A stretch of DNA of 10,617 nt from Lachnospiraceae bacterium OF09-6 (GCA_003435055.1 QUMM01000053.1:1-10617), one strand, 5' to 3'. Counted from the stretch's first letter, positions 1-5,831 are shown. Notes: generated from the sequence alone by a model not told the origin. Made by a program: numbers and translations.

Positions 1-368
1 TCGGAAATGAAATTCTGGAAAAACCAGAAAAATTAACAGATGAAGAATTTAAAACGATGAAACATCATGCAGAATATACCTATTATATTTTGTCAGGGAT
101 AGATGATTTCGAGGAAATACGAGACTGGGCGGCTCTTCATCATGAAAAGTTAAATGGAAAAGGATATCCTTTTGGAAAAACTGCTGATGAATTAAATAAA
201 CCAGAGCGTATTATGGCTTGCATTGATATTTATCAGGCACTTACTGAAGACAGACCTTATAAGAAGGGTTTGTCACATGACAAAGCGTGTGGGATACTTG
301 ATGATATGGCACAGAAAGGCTTTGTTGATTCTGATATTTCAAATAAGATCAGAGATTGTTTCGGTTAA
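1..368 (+). CDS. HD-GYP domain protein, C-terminal part (5' end outside window)
   Basis: The reading frame is open from base 3, before the first in-window ATG at 57, so only the C-terminal ~121 residues are present. Diagnostic HD-GYP features are visible: a KPEKLTDEEF segment followed by MKHHAEYTYYIL (a metal-ligand His region), the signature HHEKLNGKGYP, and RIMACIDIYQALTEDRPYKK (the conserved Asp helix and DRPY turn). The family hydrolyses cyclic di-GMP using a di- or tri-metal centre; members without GYP-type motifs can have other roles, but this one keeps them. The N-terminal sensory domain and the HD dyad itself are not in view. A hairpin with a T-run lies about 70 bases after the stop. 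The assignment is firm at domain level; the signal it senses is unknown. Confidence 0.9.
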   Translation, partial: GNEILEKPEKLTDEEFKTMKHHAEYTYYILSGIDDFEEIRDWAALHHEKLNGKGYPFGKTADELNKPERIMACIDIYQALTEDRPYKKGLSHDKACGILDDMAQKGFVDSDISNKIRDCFG

Positions 369-437
369 ATGCAGAGGTACAATTTATTTATACATGTATG
401 TGATAGCATCATGTGACTTGAGAAAGTGAAAATGAAG

Positions 438-471
438 AGAACGTTGGATAAGATTCTGGCGTTCTTTTTTT
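438..471 (+). terminator. Probable rho-independent terminator after the HD-GYP gene
   Basis: AGAACG (438-443) pairs perfectly with CGTTCT (460-465), with a 16-base loop, followed by a run of T to 471. The stem is short, so strength is uncertain, but position and orientation fit the end of the HD-GYP transcript. Confidence 0.55.
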
Positions 472-483
472 GTGTAGGGGTGT

Positions 484-981
484 TCACAGGGGGTGCATCG
501 CATTTTCTATTCTTAGCTTAAGAAGTTCATCTTCTAATTCTTTCACATGTTCAGCATTTGTATTAGGAGTATTCTCTTTAACATTCTGAGAAATTTTGTT
601 ACAAACAGAATTATCCAAAGTTTTTTTCCGACCTTTCTTTCGAGGCCTTAACCCGTCGGGGCCAGCTACTCTGAATGCTTCAACCCATCTACTAATCATA
701 GTATAATTGGTGATTCCATTTGCTAATGCCAGTTCCTCATATGAGACCTCATTTGATAAATAAGATTCTACCATATGAAGCTTGAATTCAAAAGAATAAT
801 TATTCTTCTGTCTACTTCTTTTTAAGCCTTCCTCGCCAAACTCATTATAATTATGAATCCATTGTTGAATCTGTCTAGCACTTTTAACATTATATTTTTT
901 TGCTAGTGCTTTTGAACCAACACCTAAACTTAAATGCTCTAGAACAATTTTTTTCTTAAGCTCAAAGTTATATTTTGCCAT
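484..981 (-). pseudogene. IS3-family (IS150-like) transposase OrfA, 3'-truncated
   Basis: This encodes the first reading frame of an IS3-type transposase, the DNA-binding part that is normally fused to OrfB by programmed -1 frameshifting. The start at 981 is chosen because GGAGG precedes it by about 10 bases; an upstream in-frame TTG (999) has no such signal. Two helix-turn-helix repeats are visible at residues ~6-57 (FELKKKIVLEHLSLG) and ~62-115 (YSFEFKLHMVESYLSNEVS), then a basic RPRKKGRKK stretch and the start of the leucine-zipper-like KELEDELLKLRIENA. The frame then ends abruptly in MHPL and a stop at 165 residues, where the family continues the coiled coil into the frameshift site. No OrfB follows, so the element is dead. 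The left junction is near 495. Confidence 0.88.
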
Positions 982-983
982 AA

Positions 984-1038
984 GAAAACCGACCTCCAAT
1001 AGTTAGATTTTTTGGTCTAACTTCTGGGGGTCGGTTCA
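984..1038 (-). mobile_element. IS3-type terminal inverted repeat and hairpin leader
   Basis: Read on the minus strand, the end starts TGAACCGACCCCC at 1038, the TG...CCCC pattern typical of IS150-group ends. The same stretch folds: AACCGACCTCC (987-997) faces GGGGGTCGGTT (1026-1036), and AGTTAGA (1001-1007) pairs perfectly with TCTAACT (1016-1022). The transposase ribosome binding site GGAGG lies in this structure. The partner end was lost with the truncation. Confidence 0.7.
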
Positions 1039-1228
1039 CGGAGGGGCTTTTTTTGTTGCCCTGAAATTTTGATTTCCGGCCAATAAGCCGCAGGTCTGCC
1101 TGATCTGGTGGCCTGAAAGGAAATCAGTACGCATGATCAGAGGCATCAGAAGGAGCCGGTCCCCTCCGCTCTTGAATTTGGAACACGAAACAGATTTCAA
1201 ATTCAGGAGGAACGGACGATGTATGTAG
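1039..1228. other. No gene seen; relic sequence with an imperfect long hairpin
   Basis: No credible reading frame is visible here. The stretch is more GC-rich than its flanks. CCTCC (1163-1167) plus TGAATTTG (1173-1180) face CAAATTCA plus GGAGG (1198-1210), forming a two-part stem with a 5-base bulge. It sits between the IS3 end and a truncated gene fragment and may be non-coding mobile-element debris. Confidence 0.4.
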
Positions 1229-1426
1229 AGCATATATGATGCATTCAGCTTATTGATAGGACTGATTCAGAAAGCAGAAATGGAAATTGTTCTGGTAGAT
1301 GGCTATGTGGATGTAGGAACATTAAATATGTTGTCCAAAAAGAAAGAAAATGTGGCGGTGACAGTTTATACACAGCAACGGACAAGATTATCTCAAACAG
1401 ATGTAGATAACTTTAATGCACAGTAT
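1229..1426 (+). pseudogene. RhuM/ORF6N-type protein, internal fragment
   Basis: The family-like text starts upstream of the first start codon, at IYDAFSLLIGLIQKAEMEI, immediately after an in-frame TAG (1226-1228). It continues through VLVDGYVDVGTLNMLSKKK and a TVYT...DVDNFNAQY segment. From memory this matches the C-terminal half of RhuM/ORF6N-domain proteins of Clostridia, where FNAQYP is followed by a FHDRFLILD segment; here the match stops at FNAQY. The open frame beyond 1426 is antisense to another gene fragment. So both ends are missing and no function is expected. The family name is by recollection, not by search. Confidence 0.55.
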
Positions 1427-1675
1427 CTGATACTCGCTGGTGTCGATAATGTGTACCATATATTTCGAAAGAACGAAAGTATACTCCGGTCCACCGCAGT
1501 CGATATTTATGGCCGCAGCTCCTGTATGCAGGTAATCGAGACATGCGAGAAGCATATTGTATATGAACTCTGTGAGATATTTGGGATAACAATAAAATTC
1601 AATACCTTTGGGGCTTCCTATATAAAACTGACATTGATTATTTCTGAGATTTGATAAAATTGGTTTTTCTAACAT
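1427..1675 (-). pseudogene. Small unrecognised protein downstream of tRNA-Gln, 3'-truncated
   Basis: The ATG at 1675 is preceded by AGGAG at good spacing (minus strand TAGGAGAAAATATG), which makes this start convincing. The ~83 residues begin MLEKPILSNLRNNQCQFYIG and include SPKGIEFYCYPKYLTEFIYN and an INIDCGGPEYTFVLSKYMV segment. I do not recognise a family, and no membrane segment or known motif is clear. After ~83 codons the frame runs into the antisense of the RhuM-type fragment, stopping at 1388, so the native C-terminus is lost. Its start lies only 11 bases from the 3' end of a tRNA gene on the same strand, with no room for a separate promoter outside the tRNA, so the two are probably co-transcribed. 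Confidence 0.5.
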
Positions 1676-1686
1676 ATTTTCTCCTA

Positions 1687-1758
1687 CTAGGCCGACTGGA
1701 TTTGAACCGGTGAATGCAGCAGTCAAAGTGCTGTGCCTTACCGCTTGGCGACGGCCCA
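1687..1758 (-). tRNA. tRNA-Gln(UUG)
   Basis: This is a 72-base cloverleaf. The acceptor TGGGCCG pairs with CGGCCTA (one G-U), followed by discriminator G at 1687. The D arm is GCC/GGC with loop AAGCGGTAA. The anticodon stem CAGCA/TGCTG is perfect with loop CTTTGAC, so the anticodon is TTG. The T loop is canonical TTCAAAT on stem ACCGG/CCAGT, which has one C-A mismatch. CCA is not encoded; the next bases are the ribosome binding site of the downstream small ORF. The mismatch could mean a decaying or element-borne tRNA. Identity as a Gln tRNA is clear; activity is not certain. Confidence 0.88.
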
Positions 1759-1813
1759 TTAATTTTTACAATATAAATATGTCAGATTTTTTGATTCTTT
1801 TTTATCTATATGG

Positions 1814-1865
1814 AAAAACAAAGAAGGAACTCAAATATTTCATTTCCTTCTTTGAGTTTCTTCTT
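1814..1865 (-). terminator. Terminator for the minus-strand gene ending at 1873
   Basis: On the minus strand CAAAGAAGGAA (1854-1844) pairs perfectly with TTCCTTCTTTG (1829-1819), followed by five T (1818-1814). A competing 15-bp pairing (1851-1865 with 1821-1835, one G-U) uses overlapping arms. It begins 8 bases after the TAA at 1873, as expected for an intrinsic terminator. Confidence 0.7.
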
Positions 1866-1872
1866 AAATTTG

Positions 1873-2181
1873 TTAAACTGCCTGATCTGTTTTCTCAATC
1901 TCAGTATGTAGTCCAGAAATATTTACATTTCTGTCACTTTTAGAACGTGTTGATATCCCTTTTTCAAAGCCTAAACTGCTGGACCGATATCGTAATCAAA
2001 TTCGGCTAAAATTCACTGCCTTATTTTTCATATTCAAACAGCTTCCGGAATTGGATGCATCAATATCAGGTACCTGAAGTCCAAGTGCTTTTTCCAACCT
2101 CTCTGCATAATGTAGAGCAAAGTCAGGATACTGAAAAAATATTTTTGTAGAAATATCTTCCAATGCCGGTCCTATTTCCAT
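1873..2181 (-). pseudogene. Unrecognised ~100-residue gene with in-frame TGA
   Basis: From the ATG at 2181 the frame reads MEIGPALEDISTKIFFQYPD and on to NMKNKAVNFSRI, then meets TGA at 1996-1998. Reading on in the same frame gives another 40 protein-like residues (SSSLGFEKGISTRSKSDRN ... LHTEIEKTDQAV) to a TAA at 1873, just before an intrinsic terminator. The continuation in frame and the terminator placement suggest one original ORF of about 102 codons with a nonsense mutation. No good ribosome binding site precedes 2181, so the 5' end may also be damaged. The family is not recognised. Confidence 0.45.
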
Positions 2182-2229
2182 CCTACGTAAGGATGTTCAT
2201 AAGTATGGAAAAATATTTCAGAACAAGTA

Positions 2230-2258
2230 TTGACATGTTGGTATGAAGATGATATATT
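2230..2258 (+). promoter_or_regulatory. Strong sigma-A-type promoter of the DUF4198 gene
   Basis: A perfect TTGACA (2230-2235) and TATATT (2253-2258) are separated by exactly 17 bases. The predicted start is near 2265, leaving a ~140-base leader. Confidence 0.8.
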
Positions 2259-2271
2259 ATATACCATAACG

Positions 2272-2287
2272 GTTAGTTGCAACTAAC
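2272..2287. promoter_or_regulatory. Operator-like perfect palindrome GTTAGTTGCAACTAAC
   Basis: This is a perfect 16-bp palindrome placed about 7-22 bases after the predicted transcription start, where a bound repressor would block the promoter. Its symmetric TTAG...CTAA form is reminiscent of MarR- or DtxR-family sites, but no regulator gene lies next to it, so the identity of the binder is inference. Confidence 0.6.
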
Positions 2288-2405
2288 GTCTCAGTAGAGA
2301 GGGTATATTTAGGTGATTGTTTAGATTAAGATTATCCTAATGTATATTTCTGCTGGAAGATGACTCTTTAACTCATACTTTTCAATGATTACAGGAGGTA
2401 TTTCC

Positions 2406-3152
2406 ATGAAGAAAACCAGATTTATGTCTCTTATTATGGCAATTAGTGTGTGCGCAACGGCTTTTCCTAGCACAGTCATGGCTCATGGTGCGTGGTTTGC
2501 ACGACGGTCTGACCGTATTCAACTCGTGTGCGGTGAAGGTTGGAAAGACAATGCATACGATCCAGATGGATTGACAGTTATGAAAGGTTATGATGCGAAT
2601 TATGCAGATGTGGCTGTCGAACCTATAAAGGGTGACGACTATCTGTACATAGAGCCGAGTGATGATTTGGCTGCGGTATATCTGGAGCTGGATTACGGCT
2701 ATTGGAGTAATAATCCCGAGGGGGAGTGGATTCCAAAACCCATGGATGAAGTGGAAGGTTCAACCATAGGCACACATGCACTCAAGTATAGCATGAACTA
2801 TTTTAAGCCTGTAAGCGAAGTAAAGGCACTGGATGACGTACTGTATCAGTTTGTACCAAATGTAGATCCATCTACATTGAACGTAGGCGACGAGTTTACC
2901 GTGCAACTGCTCAATAACGGGGAACCTATGGCCAACGTCGATATCATACCGGATGTGCTCAACCACCACACTGTGACTATAAAAACCGATGAAAACGGCA
3001 TGGCGACGGTAACTGCTGCAAACGGAGGTCTGAATGTAATTGGTTGCGAAATGGTGGTGCCGTATGAAAACGAGGGCGTTGACAATAAGGCGACCCGATC
3101 AAAGGTATTTGTAAGCCTGAGCTTTACATTGTACCCGGAGGAAGAGGACTAA
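2406..3152 (+). CDS. Exported DUF4198-type protein (NikK-like, probable metal-related)
   Basis: The start at 2406 is set by AGGAGG (2393-2398); an ATG at 2385 lies upstream of that site. The 248 residues begin with a signal peptide (MKKTRFMSLIMAISVCATAF ... STVMA) with likely cleavage after Ala26, leaving His27 at the mature N-terminus. The mature start HGAWFARRSDRIQLVCGEGW and the immunoglobulin-like C-terminal part (LNVGDEFTVQLLNNGEPMA, then KTDENGMATVT) fit DUF4198/COG5266, a family linked to cobalt and nickel uptake. No lipobox or LPXTG anchor is seen and the C-terminus is acidic, so the protein is probably secreted. No transporter gene is adjacent. The promoter and palindrome upstream suggest specific regulation. 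The domain call is good; the metal role is inferred from the family. Confidence 0.75.
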   Translation: MKKTRFMSLIMAISVCATAFPSTVMAHGAWFARRSDRIQLVCGEGWKDNAYDPDGLTVMKGYDANYADVAVEPIKGDDYLYIEPSDDLAAVYLELDYGYWSNNPEGEWIPKPMDEVEGSTIGTHALKYSMNYFKPVSEVKALDDVLYQFVPNVDPSTLNVGDEFTVQLLNNGEPMANVDIIPDVLNHHTVTIKTDENGMATVTAANGGLNVIGCEMVVPYENEGVDNKATRSKVFVSLSFTLYPEEED

Positions 3153-3236
3153 TATTTGAGTGCGCTTTGTTTTGAACGGCGACAAAAGGAAAATGTGAAG
3201 GTATTGCCATTTTGTGCTTCACATACCTGAACACAG

Positions 3237-3288
3237 ATAAGCATTCCCTAGCTTCAAGTGCATGAGCACTAAGCGGATGAATGCTTAT
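3237..3288 (-). mobile_element. Possible right-end hairpin of the IscB element
   Basis: ATAAGCATTC (3237-3246) pairs perfectly with GAATGCTTAT (3279-3288). Inside it GCTT/AAGC and AGTGC/GCACT extend the structure. IS200/IS605-like elements carry such subterminal hairpins, and this one lies just past the 3' end of the iscB relic. No transposase cut site could be verified. Confidence 0.4.
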
Positions 3289-3328
3289 TTGCGTTTATCC
3301 GTGTTTTGCGATACCTATAGCTATTTTT

Positions 3329-3915
3329 TTAATTAACGTAATTTCCGCATGCGTGGAACCACCCTTTGCAATCATACCTGTCACGGTCCAGGACACAGGC
3401 ACGGACATTTTCGTAATCGTACTGCGGCCCTTTCTGGTACAGTTTCCCGTGGATCCCAGGGTCTTTCATGCGGGCCTGGTCAAAACGTCCCAGCTCGATG
3501 GAAAGGCGGTACCTTCCGGGAGAAGGCCCTGCAGTTTTTTAATCCACCGGATATGGTGGTCTGTCTTTGACTGAAGGGACGGCACCTCACAGTAGACCCG
3601 CCTGGTCTTCGGCTTCCATTTCGGGTGGCGGTACCGGGTCTTCCGGTAACGTCTCCCTCTCCTTAAGGAAGCCCTTGCTTCCAGGAGTTTCCTCTTCGTC
3701 ATGGAATCCCTGAGGCTGATCTCCTCCTTATGCAGGACCGTACCGTCTTCCCGCACAACGGATCCCCCTATGTGCTGGGAGCCGGTATCAATTCCAAGAT
3801 AACCGGGCTGTGTGGTACTGCCTGTTTTATAGCTTAACTTTATGGTAAACGGGCTTTCCTTTTTTGATACTGGCATCAGCCGGCATCCGCTTTGCCCGAC
3901 CACGAATACACTCAT
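3329..3915 (-). pseudogene. iscB: IscB-type RNA-guided nuclease relic
   Basis: IscB is the transposon-encoded ancestor of Cas9, built from a P (PLMP) domain, a split RuvC nuclease, an arginine-rich bridge helix and an HNH domain. Here the ATG at 3915 follows AAGGAGG at 7-base spacing. Residues 1-30 keep the PLMP region as RLMP, but the ~15-20 residues normally between it and PFTI are absent. RuvC-I is intact as GIDTGSQHIG (catalytic Asp43), and the bridge helix is clear (RASLRRGRRYRKTRYR). At LLPEG (~residue 135) the frame breaks: the first frame stops at 3466, while the next frame continues family-like text ELGRFDQARMKDPGIHGKLY and VLDRDRYDC to a stop at 3329. Nearly all of HNH and the later RuvC parts are missing. 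Nuclease activity is not expected. Confidence 0.87.
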
Positions 3916-3929
3916 GGCTGGTTCCTCCT

Positions 3930-4190
3930 TATGTTATATTGCTGGCAGGTACACAAAGCCCTGCCCTCCCATACGGGAGTCATCGCCCCTCGACAAAGTT
4001 CCGGATACTTCGTGCTCCAGGTCAGTGTTCCTTCTCCGGGGAGACATCCGTTGCCTGAACCCTGTACCGGCTGGGGCACAACCGGGTCGGGTATTGATAT
4101 CAGGGACGTAGTGCTGCTGGCATCCCAACGGTAGCAGGGGCCGCCGCACTGAGTCTAGTCAGCACGCCCTTTCGGGTACTACTGCTAACT
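3930..4190 (-). ncRNA. Probable omegaRNA (HEARO-type) region upstream of iscB
   Basis: Active IscB elements carry a long structured RNA directly upstream of the ORF that holds a guide at its 5' end. This GC-rich ~260-base stretch is in the right place and strand, has no ORF of its own, and contains compact hairpins: GGCAGG/CCTGCC (3944-3949 with 3960-3965), CTCCC-ATAC-GGGAG (3966-3979), and CCC/GGG closing a four-base loop near 4170. It ends just before the iscB ribosome binding site. Boundaries are approximate; the 5' end may extend to ~4200, and the guide would lie there. No covariance search was possible. Confidence 0.65.
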
Positions 4191-4202
4191 TCGCATACTT
4201 TT

Positions 4203-4236
4203 CAGCATGCTCGGTTATTCAATAGCCGAGAAGCTG
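4203..4236. repeat. Hairpin at the iscB-IS1380 junction
   Basis: CTCGGTTATT (4210-4219) and AATAGCCGAG (4221-4230) pair over ten positions with one G-U, so in practice an eight-pair stem with a small loop. It is reinforced by CAGC (4203-4206) with GCTG (4233-4236). It lies between the omegaRNA-like region and recognisable IS1380 coding sequence and may be the left-end hairpin of the IscB element. Confidence 0.5.
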
Positions 4237-4239
4237 ACT

Positions 4240-4440
4240 TGGTTTAGACGATTGGCGTTATCAGCAAATATGCGAAAGCAACGTATTGATACCGTCCGTT
4301 TAAAGTTGCTGAAGATTGCTGCAAAAGTAGTTCGTTCGGCAAGATATATCACATTCAAGCTGTGCAGTAGTTGCCCTTATAAAAGTGAATTCTATGAGAC
4401 AATTTCTAATATCAGTAAGCTAAATGTACAGTTGGAATAG
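4240..4440 (+). pseudogene. IS1380-type transposase, C-terminal remnant
   Basis: The visible text WFRRLALSANMRKQRID, TVRLKLLKIAAKVVRSARYI and FKLCSSCPYKSEFYETI matches, from memory, the conserved tail of IS1380-family DDE transposases. The catalytic core is missing. An open frame starts at 4207, but its first ~11 codons come from the junction hairpin and look unrelated. The stop is TAG at 4438-4440. The protein cannot be functional. Confidence 0.72.
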
Positions 4441-4604
4441 CAACTATTAACGAACCTTGATAGCTTAACAATTGCTCCGAACTTTGTCACAGGGATTTTA
4501 TACCCTTTTGATAGGTTCATTGAATGATGCTATGGCTGTATGGATCAATTTTTAAATTCATGGTACAGTTATCAGTTCAGATACTGTTCCGTGAATAATT
4601 CAGG
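4441..4604 (+). mobile_element. 3' non-coding end of the IS1380-type element
   Basis: There is no ORF here. The right boundary is placed at 4604 because the sequence GTGAATAATTCAGG ends there (CCTGAATTATTCAC on the minus strand, a CCT-type end), and a protein-like frame of a different gene begins immediately at 4605. The matching left end is gone, so the boundary rests on one side only. Confidence 0.5.
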
Positions 4605-4694
4605 TTTAAAAATCCTACATATCAGTTGCTATATGATATTGTAGAATTTTTTGAAAAACCTGTGGAAGAAATTTTGGGGTACGAAGAAATATAA
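4605..4694 (+). pseudogene. XRE-family regulator, C-terminal tail interrupted by the IS
   Basis: The 29 residues FKNPTYQLLYDIVEFFEKPV EEILGYEEI, in one open frame to TAA, read like the last helix and tail of an XRE/Cro-type regulator. In that family NPT.xLL..IA.FF..PVEEIF is typical. No start codon precedes it; the frame begins exactly where the IS1380-type end stops, so the gene was probably split by insertion. A strong terminator follows at 4700. Confidence 0.55.
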
Positions 4695-4699
4695 AATAG

Positions 4700-4746
4700 A
4701 AGGCTGGTGCATAGCAGAAGTGAAACTGTTAATGCATCAGCCTTTT
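4700..4746 (+). terminator. Terminator of the interrupted XRE gene
   Basis: AAGGCTGGTGCAT (4700-4712) pairs with ATGCATCAGCCTT (4732-4744) over 13 positions with one G-U, followed by T residues. It begins 5 bases after the stop codon. Confidence 0.75.
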
Positions 4747-5121
4747 AAAATTAGCCAATTACTTTTCCAAAAGTTTTTAAGGTGGAAACGAAAGTGACTT
4801 GGATAGGGGCATATTTTTATTTAGAGAAATAAGTTGAATACCGGAATCGGATTGATGATATTTTTTTACATAAGCATCACCATCAAGGAAGAAGGCACTG
4901 ATTTCTCTTTCTTTGATAAGTGGTTTATGGAGCGCAAGAGTGCGTAAAGATTTAACAAAGAAAACAGGATCTGCAGAAGAGCTGACCTTTCCCTTTGGCT
5001 TTTTTCAGATTGACATATAAGGGCATTACATCTATGTCCATGCAGTATTGTTATTGCTGCCGATAGGGCTGCAGGTAGTGGGCGAAAGAAGATTTCGAAA
5101 ATTAAAGTAATGAATGATTGG
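4747..5121. other. Gap without a convincing gene; short frame fragments
   Basis: Two overlapping short frames look partly protein-like. One is 4855-4947, containing SITIKEEGTDFSFFDKWFMERKSA split over its end. The other is 4874-5020, with no start codon, ending KKTGSAEELTFPFGFFQIDI. Neither has a clear ribosome binding site, and the long minus-strand frame over this region is rich in improbable residues and overlaps the HNH gene. A strong plus-strand terminator at 5122 implies that a transcribed unit once ended here. Confidence 0.35.
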
Positions 5122-5155
5122 AAAGTTGTTGTGGGAAACCGCAGCAACTTTTTTT
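5122..5155 (+). terminator. Strong orphan terminator with GAAA loop
   Basis: AAAGTTGTTGTGG (5122-5134) pairs with CCGCAGCAACTTT (5139-5151) over 13 positions with two G-U pairs. The loop is GAAA, and a T-run continues to 5155. It is one of the best terminators in the window, but no intact gene lies upstream. Confidence 0.8.
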
Positions 5156-5234
5156 GCAGAAATTTGTAAATTGCTGTCATTTTTTTATGTCTGATCCGTA
5201 TATATATAGGGAGGAATAAAATAAAAAGAATTAC

Positions 5235-5552
5235 ATGAATGCAAAAAGGAAAAGTATCAGAAAAAGGGAAAGACAGATGATTTACAGAAAATACCATGGA
5301 ATATGTCAGATTTGTGGGACAGAAATATCTTATGAAGAGATGACAATCGACCACATCATACCACTGGACGCAGGAGGAAAAAATGAACTGGCCAATTATC
5401 AGTGTACCTGTCGATTCTGTAACAGTATGAAAGGGACAATGATGCTGGAAGACTTTTATATGCACATAACAGAAGTATTCTGGTATCTGACGGAGAAAAA
5501 ATGTGGGAAAGAATTTACTGAGAAGCTATACAGGCTGATTCAAAATTTGTAG
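5235..5552 (+). CDS. Stand-alone HNH endonuclease-type protein
   Basis: This is a 105-residue protein made almost entirely of one HNH fold. It has a basic N-terminus (KRKSIRKRERQ), a zinc-type pair CQIC (Cys24, Cys27), the first catalytic segment DHIIPLDAGGKN (Asp39, His40), Asn54, and the second Cys pair CRFCN (Cys59, Cys62, Asn63). The ββα-metal core is therefore complete and it probably cuts or nicks DNA. The start is uncertain: GGGAGG (5209-5214) is 20 bases upstream of ATG 5235, too far for normal use, whereas AGGGAAAG precedes an internal ATG at 5277. The longer form keeps the usual basic lead-in. Its 3' end overlaps the convergent XRE frame by 27 bases. Specificity is unknown. Confidence 0.82.
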   Translation: MNAKRKSIRKRERQMIYRKYHGICQICGTEISYEEMTIDHIIPLDAGGKNELANYQCTCRFCNSMKGTMMLEDFYMHITEVFWYLTEKKCGKEFTEKLYRLIQNL

Positions 5553-5831
5553 TATTTCTGTGATAAAAAATCTCTGGGAGAAATCCCAGAGAATGTGCCA
5601 TAACCCTTTGAAAAATGCGTTGAAATCAGTATCGAAAATTTTGGCAAAGGCAATTAATTCACTGACTTTGATGTTCATACGATTAGTTTCGATTTTGGCA
5701 TAGGTACTTTTACTCATTTGGATGCCCATGACATTAAGCTTTGCAAGCACCTGTTCCTGAGTGAGCTGAGCATTATATCTGAGCTGTTGAATGTTTCTGC
5801 CTATATCCAGATCCGGTCTGATTTTCTGCAT
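5526..5831 (-). CDS. XRE-family transcriptional regulator
   Basis: This 101-residue protein has an HTH_3 domain at residues ~8-70: DIGRNIQQLRYNAQLTQEQV, then STYAKIETNRMNIKVSELIA and AFAKIFDTDFNAFF. Homologs I recall end soon after the FF.GL segment (~residue 77). Here the frame continues ~24 residues through a hairpin that looks like this gene's own terminator and into the convergent HNH gene, so the native stop may have been lost. AAAGGA lies 12 bases upstream of the ATG, a weak site. Its promoter (TTGTCC-17-TATATT) is 30-60 bases upstream, and an operator-like inverted repeat lies beyond it, shared with the divergent gene, so autoregulation is likely. It is probably a repressor. Confidence 0.83.
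   Translation of the reverse strand: MQKIRPDLDIGRNIQQLRYNAQLTQEQVLAKLNVMGIQMSKSTYAKIETNRMNIKVSELIAFAKIFDTDFNAFFKGLWHILWDFSQRFFITEILQILNQPV
5563..5591 (-). terminator. Terminator inside the 3' coding end of the XRE gene
   Basis: TCTCTGGG (5570-5577) pairs perfectly with CCCAGAGA (5584-5591) around a six-base loop. On the minus strand the hairpin is followed by six T, which makes it an intrinsic terminator in that direction only. It lies within the open frame, not after it. Confidence 0.7.

Noticed and set aside
1036..1233. 65-codon minus-strand frame
   Set aside because: It has no ribosome binding site, begins near a junction and overlaps the IS end. The text shows no recognisable domain.
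1710..1943. 77-codon plus-strand frame
   Set aside because: It starts inside the tRNA gene (antisense) and crosses a terminator. The residues are low-complexity Phe/Leu/Lys.
3193..3224. ATGTGAAG/CTTCACAT stem after the DUF4198 gene
   Set aside because: It was considered as that gene's terminator, but no T-run follows on the plus strand, so it was left unannotated.
3281..3574. 97-codon plus-strand frame and a 73-codon companion
   Set aside because: They are antisense to the frameshifted part of the iscB relic, whose family-like text ELGRFDQARMKDPGIHGKLY is on the minus strand.
3842..4149. Several overlapping short frames on both strands
   Set aside because: They fall in the structured GC-rich region upstream of iscB, where chance open frames are expected. 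Hairpin content and position favour an RNA.
4866..5465. 199-codon minus-strand open frame
   Set aside because: It lies antisense to the HNH gene and to AT-rich gap sequence, has an odd composition rich in Phe, Ile, Leu and His, and has no ribosome binding site. The HNH motifs on the plus strand are decisive.
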